From Zea mays (taxonomy: Eukaryota; Streptophyta; Magnoliopsida; Poales; Poaceae), in contig NW_023366852.1 of assembly GCF_902167145.1 (NCBI RefSeq), forward strand, positions 1 through 64,000: a stretch of DNA of 64,000 bases, read 5' to 3'. The position numbers were made by a program, and so were the translations under genes. Positions 34,167 to 46,101 of this stretch are shown one piece after another (the stretch's first letter is position 1; every line of letters begins with the position of its first letter). The notes under the pieces are model-generated. The model saw nothing but the letters and a program-made list of their open reading frames with translations, was not told where the DNA came from and did not search any database.

Positions 34167-35056
34167 CTAGATTTCAAAAGCTATCGGGGCAACATTGTAT
34201 TCTGTAATCAGAAAATACATCATCAATAAGAAGATTTCATTCTCAAAGGCACTCAAACTATTTATTATCAATCTGCATGCTTACTCGACTTAGGGTGACC
34301 ACTATACCCTACTAACGGAGCAATCGGCTTAAGTCGACAGTGACTTAAGATGGTGCAACATGCTCACGCTGACTCGACTCAGGGTGACCACTATACCCTA
34401 CTAATGGAGCAATCGTCTTAAGTCGGCAGTGACTTAAGACGGTGCAACATGCTCACGCTGACTCGACTTAGGGTGACCACTATACCCTACTAACGGAGCA
34501 ATCGGCTTAAGTCGGCAGTGACTTAATACGGAGCAACATGCTCACGCTTACTCGACTTAGGGTGACCACTATACCCTACTAACGGAGCAATCGACTTAAC
34601 TCGGTAGTGACTTAAGACGGTGCAACATGCTCACGCTTACTCGACTTAGGGTGACCACTATACCCTACTAACTGAGTAATCGGCTTAAGTCGGCAGTGAC
34701 TTAAGACAGTGCAACATGCTCACGCTTACTCGACTTAGGGTGACCACTATACCCTACTAACGGAGCAATCGGTTTAAGTCGGCAGTGACTTAAGACGGTG
34801 CAACATTCTCATGCCTACTCGACCCAGTATAACATGCTTACGATTATTCATCTTAGGGCGATCTCTATGCCTCATCAGCTAATCAATTAGCATAAAATAG
34901 GAAAAAGCTTCAAAACCAGCACACTGCATTTACTTCTGCAATCATAACAACTGTTGAATTCCAACAACAGAATACAAATACAGCATTCAGTTCTAACCGA
35001 GTATTCAGGCACATTGATCGCACACATATAGTTCATGAATGTATTCGATATTTCTA
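34167..35056 (+). other. Grande noncoding region after integrase
   Basis: No coding signal. Dominated by the 89-bp tandem array, then AT-rich sequence up to the end of the antisense frame. Confidence 0.8.
34283..34840. repeat. 89-bp tandem array in Grande, six copies plus a partial one
   Basis: The phrase 'actcgactta' starts at 34,283, 34,372, 34,461, 34,550, 34,639, 34,728 and 34,817, exactly 89 bp apart each time, with few substitutions. The units touch, with no spacers. Confidence 0.95.
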
Positions 35057-38000
35057 CTTGGCAATGTTTTTCTCAGGAGCAACCGAAGAAGAAGGACGAC
35101 CTGAGGAGTCAGGAGCAGCTTTAACATCGACAACTATATCATCAGGAACGACTACGCCCGGCCTTCTCATCAGGATCCGGCCCGCACGAATGGCTTTATC
35201 CATAGCCTTGTCGCGCTGCGCCTTCAGAATGATGGAATTGTCTTCTGCGGCCTTGGTAGCCAGTCGAGTGGCTTCTAGTTCCTGGGCGACTGATTTCTTG
35301 GAGGCGCGCAAATCCTTGATGATGGAGTCTTTGCTCGACACCAACTACCTGAGACACAGGATCTCATCTTGGGATACTTGCAGCTCGTGACGGTGATGAT
35401 CCAAATCTGCCATGGTAAAACGGTGGCTCCTCTCCAAGATGGTCAGAGAATTGCTGGCGTCATGGTACAACCTATCAAGGTTATCACGAGAAGCCACAAG
35501 TACCCGTTTCTCCTCCTACAAGCAAGAATCAGCTCTCAAGCATCCAGTAAGCAGTAAAGTCACAACAAAGAAAGCCAAGTTAGATTACCTTGCTAGCCGC
35601 CCTTTCAGAGTCAAGCTGAGCACTAAGAGAGGAATTCAAAGAGTTGGCATTGACTAAAGAAGCAGAAACCCGAGCCAGGTCAATCTGACCTTGGGAATAC
35701 TTTCCCTCGAGTTCAGAGTACTGCCGGGCCATATCTAACAAAAAACAGTCGAAGAAGGTCACACAGTTAAAAACAGGCTAATCAATCAGCAAAGGAAGAA
35801 ACAAAGACACTAACCAGCATTTGACACTTTCAAATCAGATATCTGCCTCTGAAGCAGCAACAGATTCCATTACGTCAGAGACATAGCTCTTTCTGGGACA
35901 GAGGCACCTTGTGATCTCAATTGACCAGCCATCTCGTCGACCAAGGCCTGCTATTAAAAACAAATGAGTACAAAGACAATGATTCGCCAGGAGTATTGCT
36001 AGAACAGAAAAAGCCAAGTTACCTGAAGATTAGAGAAGAACGAAGGAAATCCCAAGTCATGAGAAGCTAGGTGGTGGCTCGATGAAGGAATATCAACCGG
36101 GACAATCTGAAGATCATCGCCAGGGATTAACCCAACACCACTAGCAGGCATCAGAACTCTAGCATCCGGTGCGTCGACCTCTAAGGCAACTCCCTTATTT
36201 GAAGCATGCACTGCTATTATGCCACCAGAATGTGGTGGAGAAGACCCGACATGGACATCCATGGAGGTATGAGAAGGGGAGCTCGCTCGGACACCCTCGG
36301 GGGCTGGGTTGCAGCTCGCACTACCCACCTGAGCCGGATCATTACCGGCAACACCCTCGGGGGCTAGGCAACCGCCAGCACCACCCTTGAGGACTGAGTT
36401 CTCTGCAACAGCCACCTCTAAGGCTGAAAGATTTTCAGTCACCTCCATGGGAATTGAGCAATCTTGACCAACCTCTTGGCACCGAAGACCGCCTTCCAAA
36501 GTCGACGATGCACGAGATGCTGCCCGGGATACCTCTAATCCCACATCTGGAGTGTCAGAACAGACATCCATCATATCACCGTCAGTTGGCTCTGACAGCA
36601 TATCTTCAGGAACAACATTCTCGAGAGCCTGATCAAAATCTGTCATAGACAATTCCTGCAGGCTAACAAGAGCAGACAGAGCTGGAGAAGGAATGTCGCT
36701 ATCCCCCCCACTGACTCTGTAGCGCCGACTGTTCTTCTGAATTAATGGGACTTCCTCTTCTTCTTCTTCGTCCTCGTCAACAATGCAAACAATAGACGGC
36801 GCAGGGTCACACCCATTGGGATCAGACTTGGCAGGGTCACACCCATTGTGATCAGACTTGGTAGTGTCACACCCATTGGGTTCAACTTTGGCAAGGTCAC
36901 ACCCATTGGGTTTAGCAGCAGCAGGGTCACACCCATTGGGGTCAGGTTCGGTAGGGTCACACCCATTGGGATCAACTCCAGTAAAGATTTACACAAGTAC
37001 TTCTTCAGTAGCAGGAACAGAGGGGCCAGCATCCTGGTCCAAACATGACACTCGCCGAAGCCGTCTCTTTTTCTTCTTCTTCCCCTCGGCAGGAGCAGTT
37101 GGATGACTGACCTGGCGAAGACGCTTCGGGCGAATACCCTCAGGCTTTTGGGTGTCCACGGTTTTTTCAAGCTCAGGGATAGTTGCGACAGCCATTGTTT
37201 CAGCAGGGACCGAGTCAGAATAATCCCCAGCCAACATATCCGGCATAGGACTTATTTCTACATCACTTGGATTCGTAGGCATCTCAAAGTGAACTTGCCT
37301 CTCATCATTGGAGAGGTCACCAAGTGAAGCAACCAGTACCTCAACATCTTCGGGAAAGGGTCACACTCTAAGACCCAAACCACTGTCACCAGCAGGAGGA
37401 TTGGACACAAAACTGAAAAAGGGCTTAGAAGATGGCAAATTCCAAGCAGAATATGCGACAGGAGCACCAACATTCGATACTTTGCCCCTCAAGATTATTT
37501 CCAGTCGGCTCACCAAATCCACAGCAGGAATCCTCTTGTTGGTAACCCGAGTTGAGTCGGTGACACCACTGTATAAATAAGCCGGGTACGCTCTATCCTT
37601 CAGGGGCTGAATATTCTTAAAATAAAGTCTGCAACCATAGCTTCAGTGGTCAGACCTCTCTCCTTCAGCAAATGAATTTTAGCAAGCAGAACCTTGGCCT
37701 CTGTTATCTCCAAGGCTGTAGGAGACTCAATCCAACTGGGAGTGTGCACGTCCGGCTGTCTCCTTGACCGAGGGGGAGGGACTTGCCATGATTTTCAACA
37801 ATGAACCACTCTAAGCGCCATCCTTTAATACTGTCCTTGAGCAGGATATCAAGGTACTCCATCTTCCTCCCACGGCGCATCTCTAGACTTGCACCGCCCA
37901 CAAGCTGATGCTGCCCCCCAGCCATCCTAGGACGACAGTGATACAAGTGCTTCCACAAACCGAAGTGAGGAAGAATTCCAAGGTAGGCCTCGCATAAATG

Positions 38001-38351
38001 GACAAAGATAGAAATTTGCAGAATAGAGTTGGGATTCAGATGAGTCAGATTCAGATTATAAAAGTCAAGGAGACCGCGAAAGAAGGGAGAAATTTGAAGA
38101 GCAATGCCACAGATAAGAAAAGGGATGTAAACGACAGACTCGTGAGTATCCTCCGTCGGGACAGTAACCCCACGACAAATCCGCTAGGAACAAAGCTCCT
38201 TCGGAGGAAGAACTCCGACATCGACAAGGTGGAGAAGATCCGACTCAGAAACAACAGACATATGATTACCTACGAAAGGCAATTGGATGTTGGGATCGAT
38301 GGGAGGAATGACCGCAGCAGCAGAACTCTAGTTCTTCCACTTGGGCGCCAT
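35057..38351 (-). pseudogene. Grande antisense gene (plant 'putative gypsy type transposon' / Transposase_28-like)
   Basis: Runs opposite to gag-pol. The likely start is ATG 38,349-38,351 (MAPKWKN, then a stop). Other pieces in one or another minus frame read ESDLLHLVDVGVLPPKE, HFGLWKHLYHCRPRMAGG and WFIVENHGKSLP, the sort of sequence Pfam calls Transposase_28; this is from memory, not a search. A middle part (36,000-37,280) is one frame: a Lys-rich basic patch, a ten-residue repeat, an acidic run VDEDEEEEEE, and acidic low-complexity sequence. The end (35,057-35,344) is Lys/Ala-rich, helical in appearance, ending PEKNIAK. Stops and frame changes are many, and introns are possible. Function unknown. 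It is typical of Grande rather than a chance frame. Confidence 0.7.
36795..36985 (-). repeat. 30-bp coding minisatellite in the Grande antisense gene
   Basis: The phrase 'gggtcacacccattggg' recurs seven times at 30-bp steps. In the antisense gene's frame it encodes the ten-residue repeat N-G-C-D-P-A-K-S-D-P. The same 'acacccattggg' motif appears singly elsewhere in Grande (39,823-39,832, 39,937-39,948, 40,369-40,380). Confidence 0.88.
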
Positions 38352-38494
38352 CGGAATCTCGCCGGCGAATCGAGCGGAAGCGAAATCAAAGGGAAACAGA
38401 GGATATTTGGAGGCAAAACGCAAGGTTAGGGCTCAGAACGCAGAGACGAGCAGCGATGAGATATAAATGGGGTTTTCTCGGGTCAGTCACCGTT

Positions 38495-38795
38495 TCTAAA
38501 AAGTGCTTAGTCACCACTCGGCCGTTATTTCTAAAACGCTGACGTGACTCAACATGACTCGGCTGTTACCTCTAAAACGCTGACGTCGCCAAACACCACT
38601 CGGTCGTTATTTCTAAAACACTGACGTGGTTCAGCTTGACTCGGCTATTACCTCTAAAAACGATGACGTCGCCAAATATCACTCGACTGTTATTTCTAAA
38701 ACGTCAATGTGGCCCAACACAGCTCGGCTGTTGCCTCTAAAACGCTGATGCAATCTAGCATAATTCGGCTTTAACCTCTAAAGATACCAGCAATG
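38495..38795. repeat. Imperfect tandem repeat of about 46 bp (93-bp double unit) in Grande
   Basis: Alternating phrases 'actcggc-gttatttctaaaacgctgacgtg' and 'actcggctgttacctctaaaacgctgacgtc' for about six units upstream (plus sense) of the antisense gene start. Confidence 0.78.
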
Positions 38796-39167
38796 ACTCA
38801 GCCGTTTTTTCTCTACGTAAATGCAGGCAGAATTAAATACGATGCAGCACATACAAGTTGTTACTCGAGCGTTATCTCTAAGAACAACGGCTGCGTAGGG
38901 CACAAACACAAGATGTCAATCAACTATAAAGAAATGACGCAAAGGCAAAAGATATGCACAAGAGCAAGCCAGATTTTCCTTCATTATATAAGAGGGGAAG
39001 TTCTTACACAAACTTAAAAACCGACTCATTATGAGCCGGCCTTCTTCCCATTTTTCCGATACATTACATTACTACATTACAGTACCATCTACACCACACT
39101 ATACTACTAACTACTACTACGTTATTCCACTAATACTACTTCTACTACTATTTATCTATACTAATAT

Positions 39168-39619
39168 TTAAGCCATTGGTGCTTTGCCACTGGCCTTGCT
39201 GCTGCCACCGTTGCTCTTGTCGTCGCCACCGTCGCCGTCGCCCTTGCCGCCGTCACCGTCACCATCACCGTCGCCTCCATCGTCGTCGTCGCCCTCGTCG
39301 TCGCCGTCACCGCCGCTCTCCCCTCGGACGATGAGGAGTTCTCGTTCGAGGAGACCTCCGACTCATCCGAGCCCTCGAGCCCGGAGCGCTCGACGACCCG
39401 GATGTATGTCCACACCTCAGCGGCGATTCCCTGGGAATCGTCCGAATCATCGGACGATGCCGGGGGAGAGGTGTAGACCGGCGACCCCTCGGACTCAGAG
39501 GAGAACTCCTCCTCCGAGTACTCGGAATCGCCGAAGTCCTCCGAGGGAGGGCTCGGCTCACGCTTTCGCTTGTCGCCGGAGTGGTGCGACGAACTTCCGC
39601 CCTTCTTGCTCTTGCCCAT
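39168..39619 (-). pseudogene. Grande second antisense frame: Ser/acidic protein with Gly-Asp tail
   Basis: ATG 39,617-39,619 (MGKSKKGGSSSHH). The first 100 residues are Ser/Glu/Asp-rich (SEYSEEEFSSESEGS, SDDSDDSQ). In the long open frame the tail turns into Thr/Ala-rich sequence. Shifting frame once near 39,320 gives a GGDGDDEGDDDD-type tail ending KAPMA with a stop at 39,168, which fits the acidic front better. I infer a one-base indel. The tail is coded by a (CCG/TCG)-like triplet tract. It lies just upstream of the Transposase_28-like frame, on the same strand, and could be its 5' exon or a separate gene. Function unknown. Confidence 0.5.
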
Positions 39620-39676
39620 GGTTGAGTAAAAAATAGGAGAATAAGCAAGCAACGACAGAGAGATGTGTGAAGACAC

Positions 39677-40819
39677 AGTGAAGCAAGTGTTCTATTTATA
39701 GAGGAAGAAGGCAACCGCTCATCTCCTACCACGGTCACCAAACAGTTGCAAATATTCAAGAAGTCATTCAAATCGTCTGGAAACAAGTAAGGCGACAGAC
39801 GTCGTTTCACGTAATACGACACCCATTGGGACTGAAGTCAACTGCTTGGACGATATGATTACACCCCACGGTCATGTCAAGTTACTACTCAGTGGAAGTT
39901 CGCTAAACGCTCAGCGCACCAAGCCGTCCCTTGCCTACACCCATTGGGGGGGACGTCTAGGAATTTTCAATAGATTTTCCCAATCAGTCACATTCATACA
40001 GTATACGCAATGAATGTATCAAGACAGAAGGAAGATATCGATAAAGATCAGAGGAAAGCCAAAAATAGATGCTAAAGTACAAGTCTAATCAACAGAAGCA
40101 TTGAAGCACAAAGCGAAATAAAGACCAGCCAAGAGCCATCTACCAGACGTCCAATCTGTCGCCGATCAAATGAATTTCAAACCTAACATGGGCAGACCGT
40201 GTTGCTGATCTCAAAGACAAAAACCATATGCTGATCTCTAAAGCATAAACTGGTGATATAATGCTGAATTCTAAAGCATGAAACGAAGATGAGATAATGA
40301 TTTGTAAGAGCATGAGATGAAGACCTTTGAGTGGATTATTTTCAGTAATCCACTCAAAGCTCGGGGGCTACACCCATTGGGTGCACCTCCGGTGCACCCA
40401 ATGAATCCTGAGGCCCCGAGAACAGAATGCTGATCTCTAAGGCATGAACCAACGACAAAATGCTGATTTCTAAAGCATGAGTCTAGTCGGAAATTATGAC
40501 TTCTAAAAAAGCATGGGATGAAGACCTTTGAGTGGACTATTTTCAATAATCCACTCAAAGCTCGGGGGCTACACCCAATGAATCCTGAAACCCCGAGAAC
40601 CGAATGTTGATCTCTAAAGCATAAGCCAAAGGAAGAGCACTGATTTCTAAAGATTAAAGCAAAGACCATTGAATAATGTCAAGAGAAGATAACAGAAGAC
40701 CGTTTTTCCGAGTCACTCAGAGTTAGAAGCAACAACCTGACAGACATATTTCAAAACCGCAAGCTAGACCTAGAATCTTTGGGCCGATTATTTCAAAATC
40801 AACACAAAGATTGGGGGCT
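39677..40819 (+). other. Grande 3' terminal noncoding region
   Basis: No coding signal on either strand. Contains two copies of a block with strong hairpins at about 40,320-40,440 and 40,510-40,620, and ends in the polypurine tract (aaagattgggggc, 40,806-40,818) against the 3' LTR. Confidence 0.8.
40325..40402. repeat. Two adjacent hairpins, Grande 3' region
   Basis: 'ttgagtggatta' pairs with 'taatccactcaa' (about 40,326-40,357), and 'attgggtgcacc' pairs with 'ggtgcacccaat' (40,376-40,402, 3-nt loop). The first hairpin recurs near 40,527-40,560; the second does not. Confidence 0.8.
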
Positions 40820-41443
40820 TGTGGGGGACAGATATCCCCCGGGTCCACTAGAAGGCAAGAAGGCCTCGCGAAAGGCCTCGGGCCCATTATTTCGCAAGGC
40901 CATCCCTTCGTGGGCCAGGGGAGGAATTTCCAGCAGAATGGATCAACACGAGATCGGATCAACTCGAGCCCATGCGGTTCGCTGAATTCAAACGCTATCC
41001 GCAGCAGTGATCTGACTCTCCCGCGCGGCATCCTCAGACGTCGGAACAGAAGGATAATAAGTCGGCAGAACTATAGGAAGATAAACTTAGTCGGTTCACT
41101 ATTACTTAGGCACACGTTGTTATCATATCCGCATGTAACGTCCCACGGTCGAATATATAAGGCATAGGGGGCACCCCTTCAAGAACATCTCACTCATTAG
41201 CCATCCATTCAACTCTCTAGCATCCCTCACTAGAGAACTCCCTTGTAACCCACCACATAAAAGATCCACACCAGGACATAGGGTGTTATGCATCTCAAAG
41301 CGGCCTGAACCTATACAAGATTGTCCACTGTCTCTCGTGCATCTGGCACGAACCATCGAGCTACAGTCAGTAACACCGTCCTACTCCTAAAAAGCACCTT
41401 GAGGGTCAACCCCAGGTGTGCGGTCGGACCCAAAACACCGACA
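40820..41443 (+). repeat. Grande 3' LTR
   Basis: TGTGGGGG...CACCGACA, 624 bp. TATATAAGG at 41,154-41,162. Followed by acgat (41,444-41,448). Confidence 0.93.
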
Positions 41444-41734
41444 ACGATAATCTTCTTTGCTAAGAGAATTACTTAAGATGTCATAAGCAAGGTAGTTTAA
41501 GCGTATGCATCTTTGATCCTCCTTGGAAGCATTTTTCCCATTATAACTATAGGGTATAATACTCTTGTCTAAAATTTGTTCTAATTGTGAGTCTATGGTT
41601 CTAAAAGCATTTATCACACTAGTAGACCATGAAACATAATTAGAACAATTGGAAAGTAATATGTCAAGAGTTACCTCATTGTTTTCCTTTGGAGATGTCT
41701 TCTTGTTCTTTTGGAATCTTCTTCGAGCCATCAC
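41444..41734 (-). pseudogene. gag: Gag N-terminus of the gag-only Ji-like element
   Basis: ATG 41,732-41,734, 33 bases from the primer-binding site. Reads MMARRRFQKNKK ... NYVSWSTSVINAF ... ILDKSIIP, the opening of a copia (UBN2-like) gag, and ends at the Grande insertion. The sequence resumes in phase at 27,456. Open throughout. Confidence 0.88.
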
Positions 41735-41766
41735 TTCGAGTTGTTAGACTCAATATGAAGTGCCTA

Positions 41767-41780
41767 GCTCCAATACCAAT
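41767..41780 (-). promoter_or_regulatory. Primer-binding site (initiator tRNA-Met type) of the gag-only element
   Basis: Minus strand reads attggtattggagc against the LTR. Copia elements usually have tggtatcagagc here; one base is changed and one is shifted. Confidence 0.75.
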
Positions 41781-43248
41781 TGAAAGTCGCCTAGAGGGGG
41801 GGTGAATAGGCGAAACCTGAAAATTATAACTTTAAACCCAGACTTGATCCCTTGATTAGTGGTTAGAACAAGATTCACAATTATCGGAGTATAAAACTAA
41901 GTCCTTGGCTTGCAAAGAGTATTGCCTTCACAGAATGTGGAATTAATCAAAAGTAATACTACTAAGAATGTTAATAGAGAATATTGCAAGAGGGCTTAGT
42001 TGAAAGGAGAAATAACACAAGTTCTTCCTTGCACGATGTTGCTTCTCTAAATGGGATTTTAACTTGAAGCAACACAAAGCAATATCAATAAAGAATATAG
42101 CAAGAGAACTTAGATAGGGAGAAGGCAAACAAATCACAAGCAATAAACACAAGTGACACGGATGATTTGTTTTACCGAGGTTCGGTTCACCAAGAACCTA
42201 ATCCCCGTTGAGGAGTCCACTAAGGACGGGTCTTTTTCAACCCTTTCCCTCTCTCCACCGATCACCAAGACCGGTGGGTGCTTCTTCTTCTTTGTCAACA
42301 AAAGACTGAAGTCTCTGCAAGGCCAACCACAAAGATAAGGGGCTCTTGCTAGCTTTACAATGAATGGGAGTCAAAACTCCAAGCTCAAATGATCACAAGA
42401 TGTAGCACACACTTTCTCTCAATGATTCTCACAAGGCACTATCGCTAAACTCACACGAGTAGCTCTCTTTTGCTAGATCTCTCTTTTGTAGCACTTGTGT
42501 TGATTGTGGTGGTCTAAATCTTGTGTATAAGATGGATCAATGAATGGAGGTGGTTGGGAGAGCTTGGATATGTCAACTATATGACTTGGAATGTTGTTTG
42601 GGCTCCCTCACCTTGAAATGGCCGGTTAGAGTGGTATTTATAGCCACCAAACAAATTATAGCCGTTGGGGAAGGCTGCTGGTGATGGGCGCACCGGACAC
42701 TGTCCGGTGTGCCGCCACGTCAGCCGACCGTTAGGGTTAGGAGCTGGTCGACCGTTGGAGGCTTTGTCCTCATGTGGCACCGGACAGTCCGGTGTCGTAC
42801 CGGACAGGTACTGTTCACTGTACGGTGCGCCTCTGACTTTGCGCACTGTTCACGCTATCAGCCCCTTTTGCAGTCAACCGTTGCGTGGAGGTAGTCGTTG
42901 CCCGCTGACTCACCGGACAGTCCGGTGGCACACCGGACAGTCCGGTGAATTATAGCGGAGCGTCCTTGAAAAAACCCGAGAGTGGCTGGTTTTATCTGTT
43001 CGGTCCTGGCACACCGGACACTGTCCGGTGGCACACCGGACAGTCCGGTGCGCCGTTCCTCCGCACACTCAAGTTTATTTGGCTCCTTTGTATTTGAACC
43101 CTATCTTGAATGTTTATTGGTTTGTGTTTAACCTTTATGCACCTGTAGAACATATATTCTAGAGCAAACTAGTTAGTCCAATATTTGTGTTGGGCATTCA
43201 ATCACCAAAATTAATTATGGGAAAAGGTTTGACCCTATTTCCCTTTCA
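41781..43248 (-). repeat. 5' LTR of the gag-only Ji-like element
   Basis: 1468 bp; minus-strand TGAAAGGGAAATAGG ... CGACTTTCA. Minus-strand TATAAATA at 42,635-42,642. Several CACCGGACAGTCCGGTG-type palindromes lie between 42,690 and 43,050. Pairs with 56,361-57,863. Followed by gaggg (43,249-43,253), the same five bases that precede 56,361. Confidence 0.92.
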
Positions 43249-43957
43249 GAGGGCAAGCCTCTTTCGACGCCCATGTCCACCTCGACGACACTTGACACTG
43301 ATGAGGATGGCGAACCCATGGACCAGAAGGAGTACATAAGCATGATTGGCTCTCTCTTGTATTTGACTACGACGAGGCCGGGCATACACTTCGCAATGTG
43401 TTTGTGCGCTCGTTTCCAGGCTTCCCCACGCACATCTCACAGGAAGGCTGTGAAACGGATTATGAGGTACCTACGTTTCACTCCTGAGTTTGGTTTGTGG
43501 TACTCCTCATCGTCCGTTCTGTCCTTGTGCGGTTATTCTGATGCTGATTTTGCGGATTGTCTTTTAGAGCGCAAGTCTACTTCTGTGACTTGTCAGTTTT
43601 TTGGTACTTCGTTGGTTTCATGGTCTTCTCGAAAACAGTCTAGTGTTGCCCTGTCTACCACAGAGGCCGAGTATGTTGCTGTCGCTAACTGTTGTTCGCA
43701 GTTACTTTGGATGATGGCTACCTTACGAGATTTTGACTTTTCATCATGTGCCTCTGCTTTGTGATAGCACGAGTGCCATAAGTGTTGCCAAGAATCCTGT
43801 GCTACATTCGAGGACCAAGCACATTGATGTTCACTTTCACTTTCTTCGTGATCATTATGAGAAAGGCGACATCGAATTGCGCTATATTGATACCACTCGC
43901 CAGCTTGCTGACATTTTGACCAAACCCCTTGATCAAAAAACTTTTGTTCATTTGTGA
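43249..43957 (+). pseudogene. pol: Sirevirus-type copia pol, 3' end: end of RT and RNase H
   Basis: Begins GKPLSTPM and continues [50 protein letters not shown]. It shifts frame near 43,735 and ends RTKHIDVHFHFL ... LADILTKPLDQKTF with a stop at 43,955-43,957. It starts in the middle of pol: the five bases gaggg and the reading phase match the place where the copia at 51,359-56,360 is cut. So it is the other half of that element, or of an identical copy of it. Confidence 0.92.
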
Positions 43958-44573
43958 GGGGAATTGGGTGTTTGTTTCCCTTTTTGATTAGAGGTCTCCC
44001 TTTTGGTCTTTTCTTCTTATTTTTTGCTTTCATTTTCTTTTGTATTATATCTGCATGAATGTGATTCTGCTTCTAGTAGTATGTTCTTTGTGTACATGAT
44101 AATGCTATAGCATGCTTAGGCTCTTTTTGCTCATATTGATACAATATTGTTGAGCTAAGTTGTTTTCATAATTGTGAACTTGACTATTACTTGCTTAATC
44201 TAAAATTGTTCACCATTAAGATTGGCACCTAGCATGTGTAGGATGTGTTGAAATCCTTTTTGCTATTACTCGTATGCTAGGTGGCTATGTCTCATGCCTT
44301 GAGTCATTCACTTGTCTTGATTTATTCATATCGTGCTAAAGATTCAAAATCAAGATAAGTGATAATCAGAAAGATCGAGATGTATTTGTATTTTTCACCA
44401 CATCACTGTATCAAGACTGCTTCCATTTGCACTTTTGGATGAACTTGAGCAGTGTAGTGGACGATCGAAACCGGTGTTTTTAGCTTCTGATTGCTTGTCT
44501 ACATAGGCTACACCCGGTTGAAAAGTCAGACCAAGACAATGCTTATAACCTCTCGCACTCACATGCTTTTCAA
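43958..44573 (+). other. Copia 3' noncoding region, truncated
   Basis: AT-rich, no coding signal. It should lead to a polypurine tract and 3' LTR, but neither appears; about 44,573 the sequence becomes NLR coding sequence on the other strand. The exact border is uncertain by 20-30 bp. Confidence 0.65.
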
Positions 44574-46017
<1,444 letters not shown>

Positions 46018-46101
46018 CTCTCCAACACCCCCCCCCCCCTCTCTGTTGCTTGGCTCGAGTTCGATCCATTCGATTCGCACGTATGTTGGAAGCTAAAGCA
46101 G
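46018..46101 (-). other. NLR 5' flank
   Basis: Upstream of the NLR ATG, with a run of 12 C (46,028-46,039). It stops where the proposed copia LTR begins (46,102). Confidence 0.55.

Larger units (their letters stand above)
27462..41443 (+). mobile_element. Grande gypsy LTR retrotransposon, complete but decayed
   Basis: LTRs 27,462-28,087 and 40,820-41,443 (626 and 624 bp) differ by roughly 4% by eye. The perfect 5-bp duplication acgat lies at 27,457-27,461 and 41,444-41,448. Primer-binding site follows the left LTR and a polypurine tract precedes the right one. Length 13,982 bp, LTR size, and a long 3' region with antisense frames fit Grande of Zea as I recall it. It is inserted in the gag of the gag-only element. 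Confidence 0.93.

Noticed and set aside
34283..34840. CRISPR-like regular repeat array
   Set aside because: Units of 89 bp touch without unique spacers, inside a plant retrotransposon.
36742..37170. 142-codon minus frame with repeated P-M-G-V-T-L
   Set aside because: Wrong phase of the minisatellite; the phase that continues into the upstream and downstream antisense coding sequence gives N-G-C-D-P repeats.
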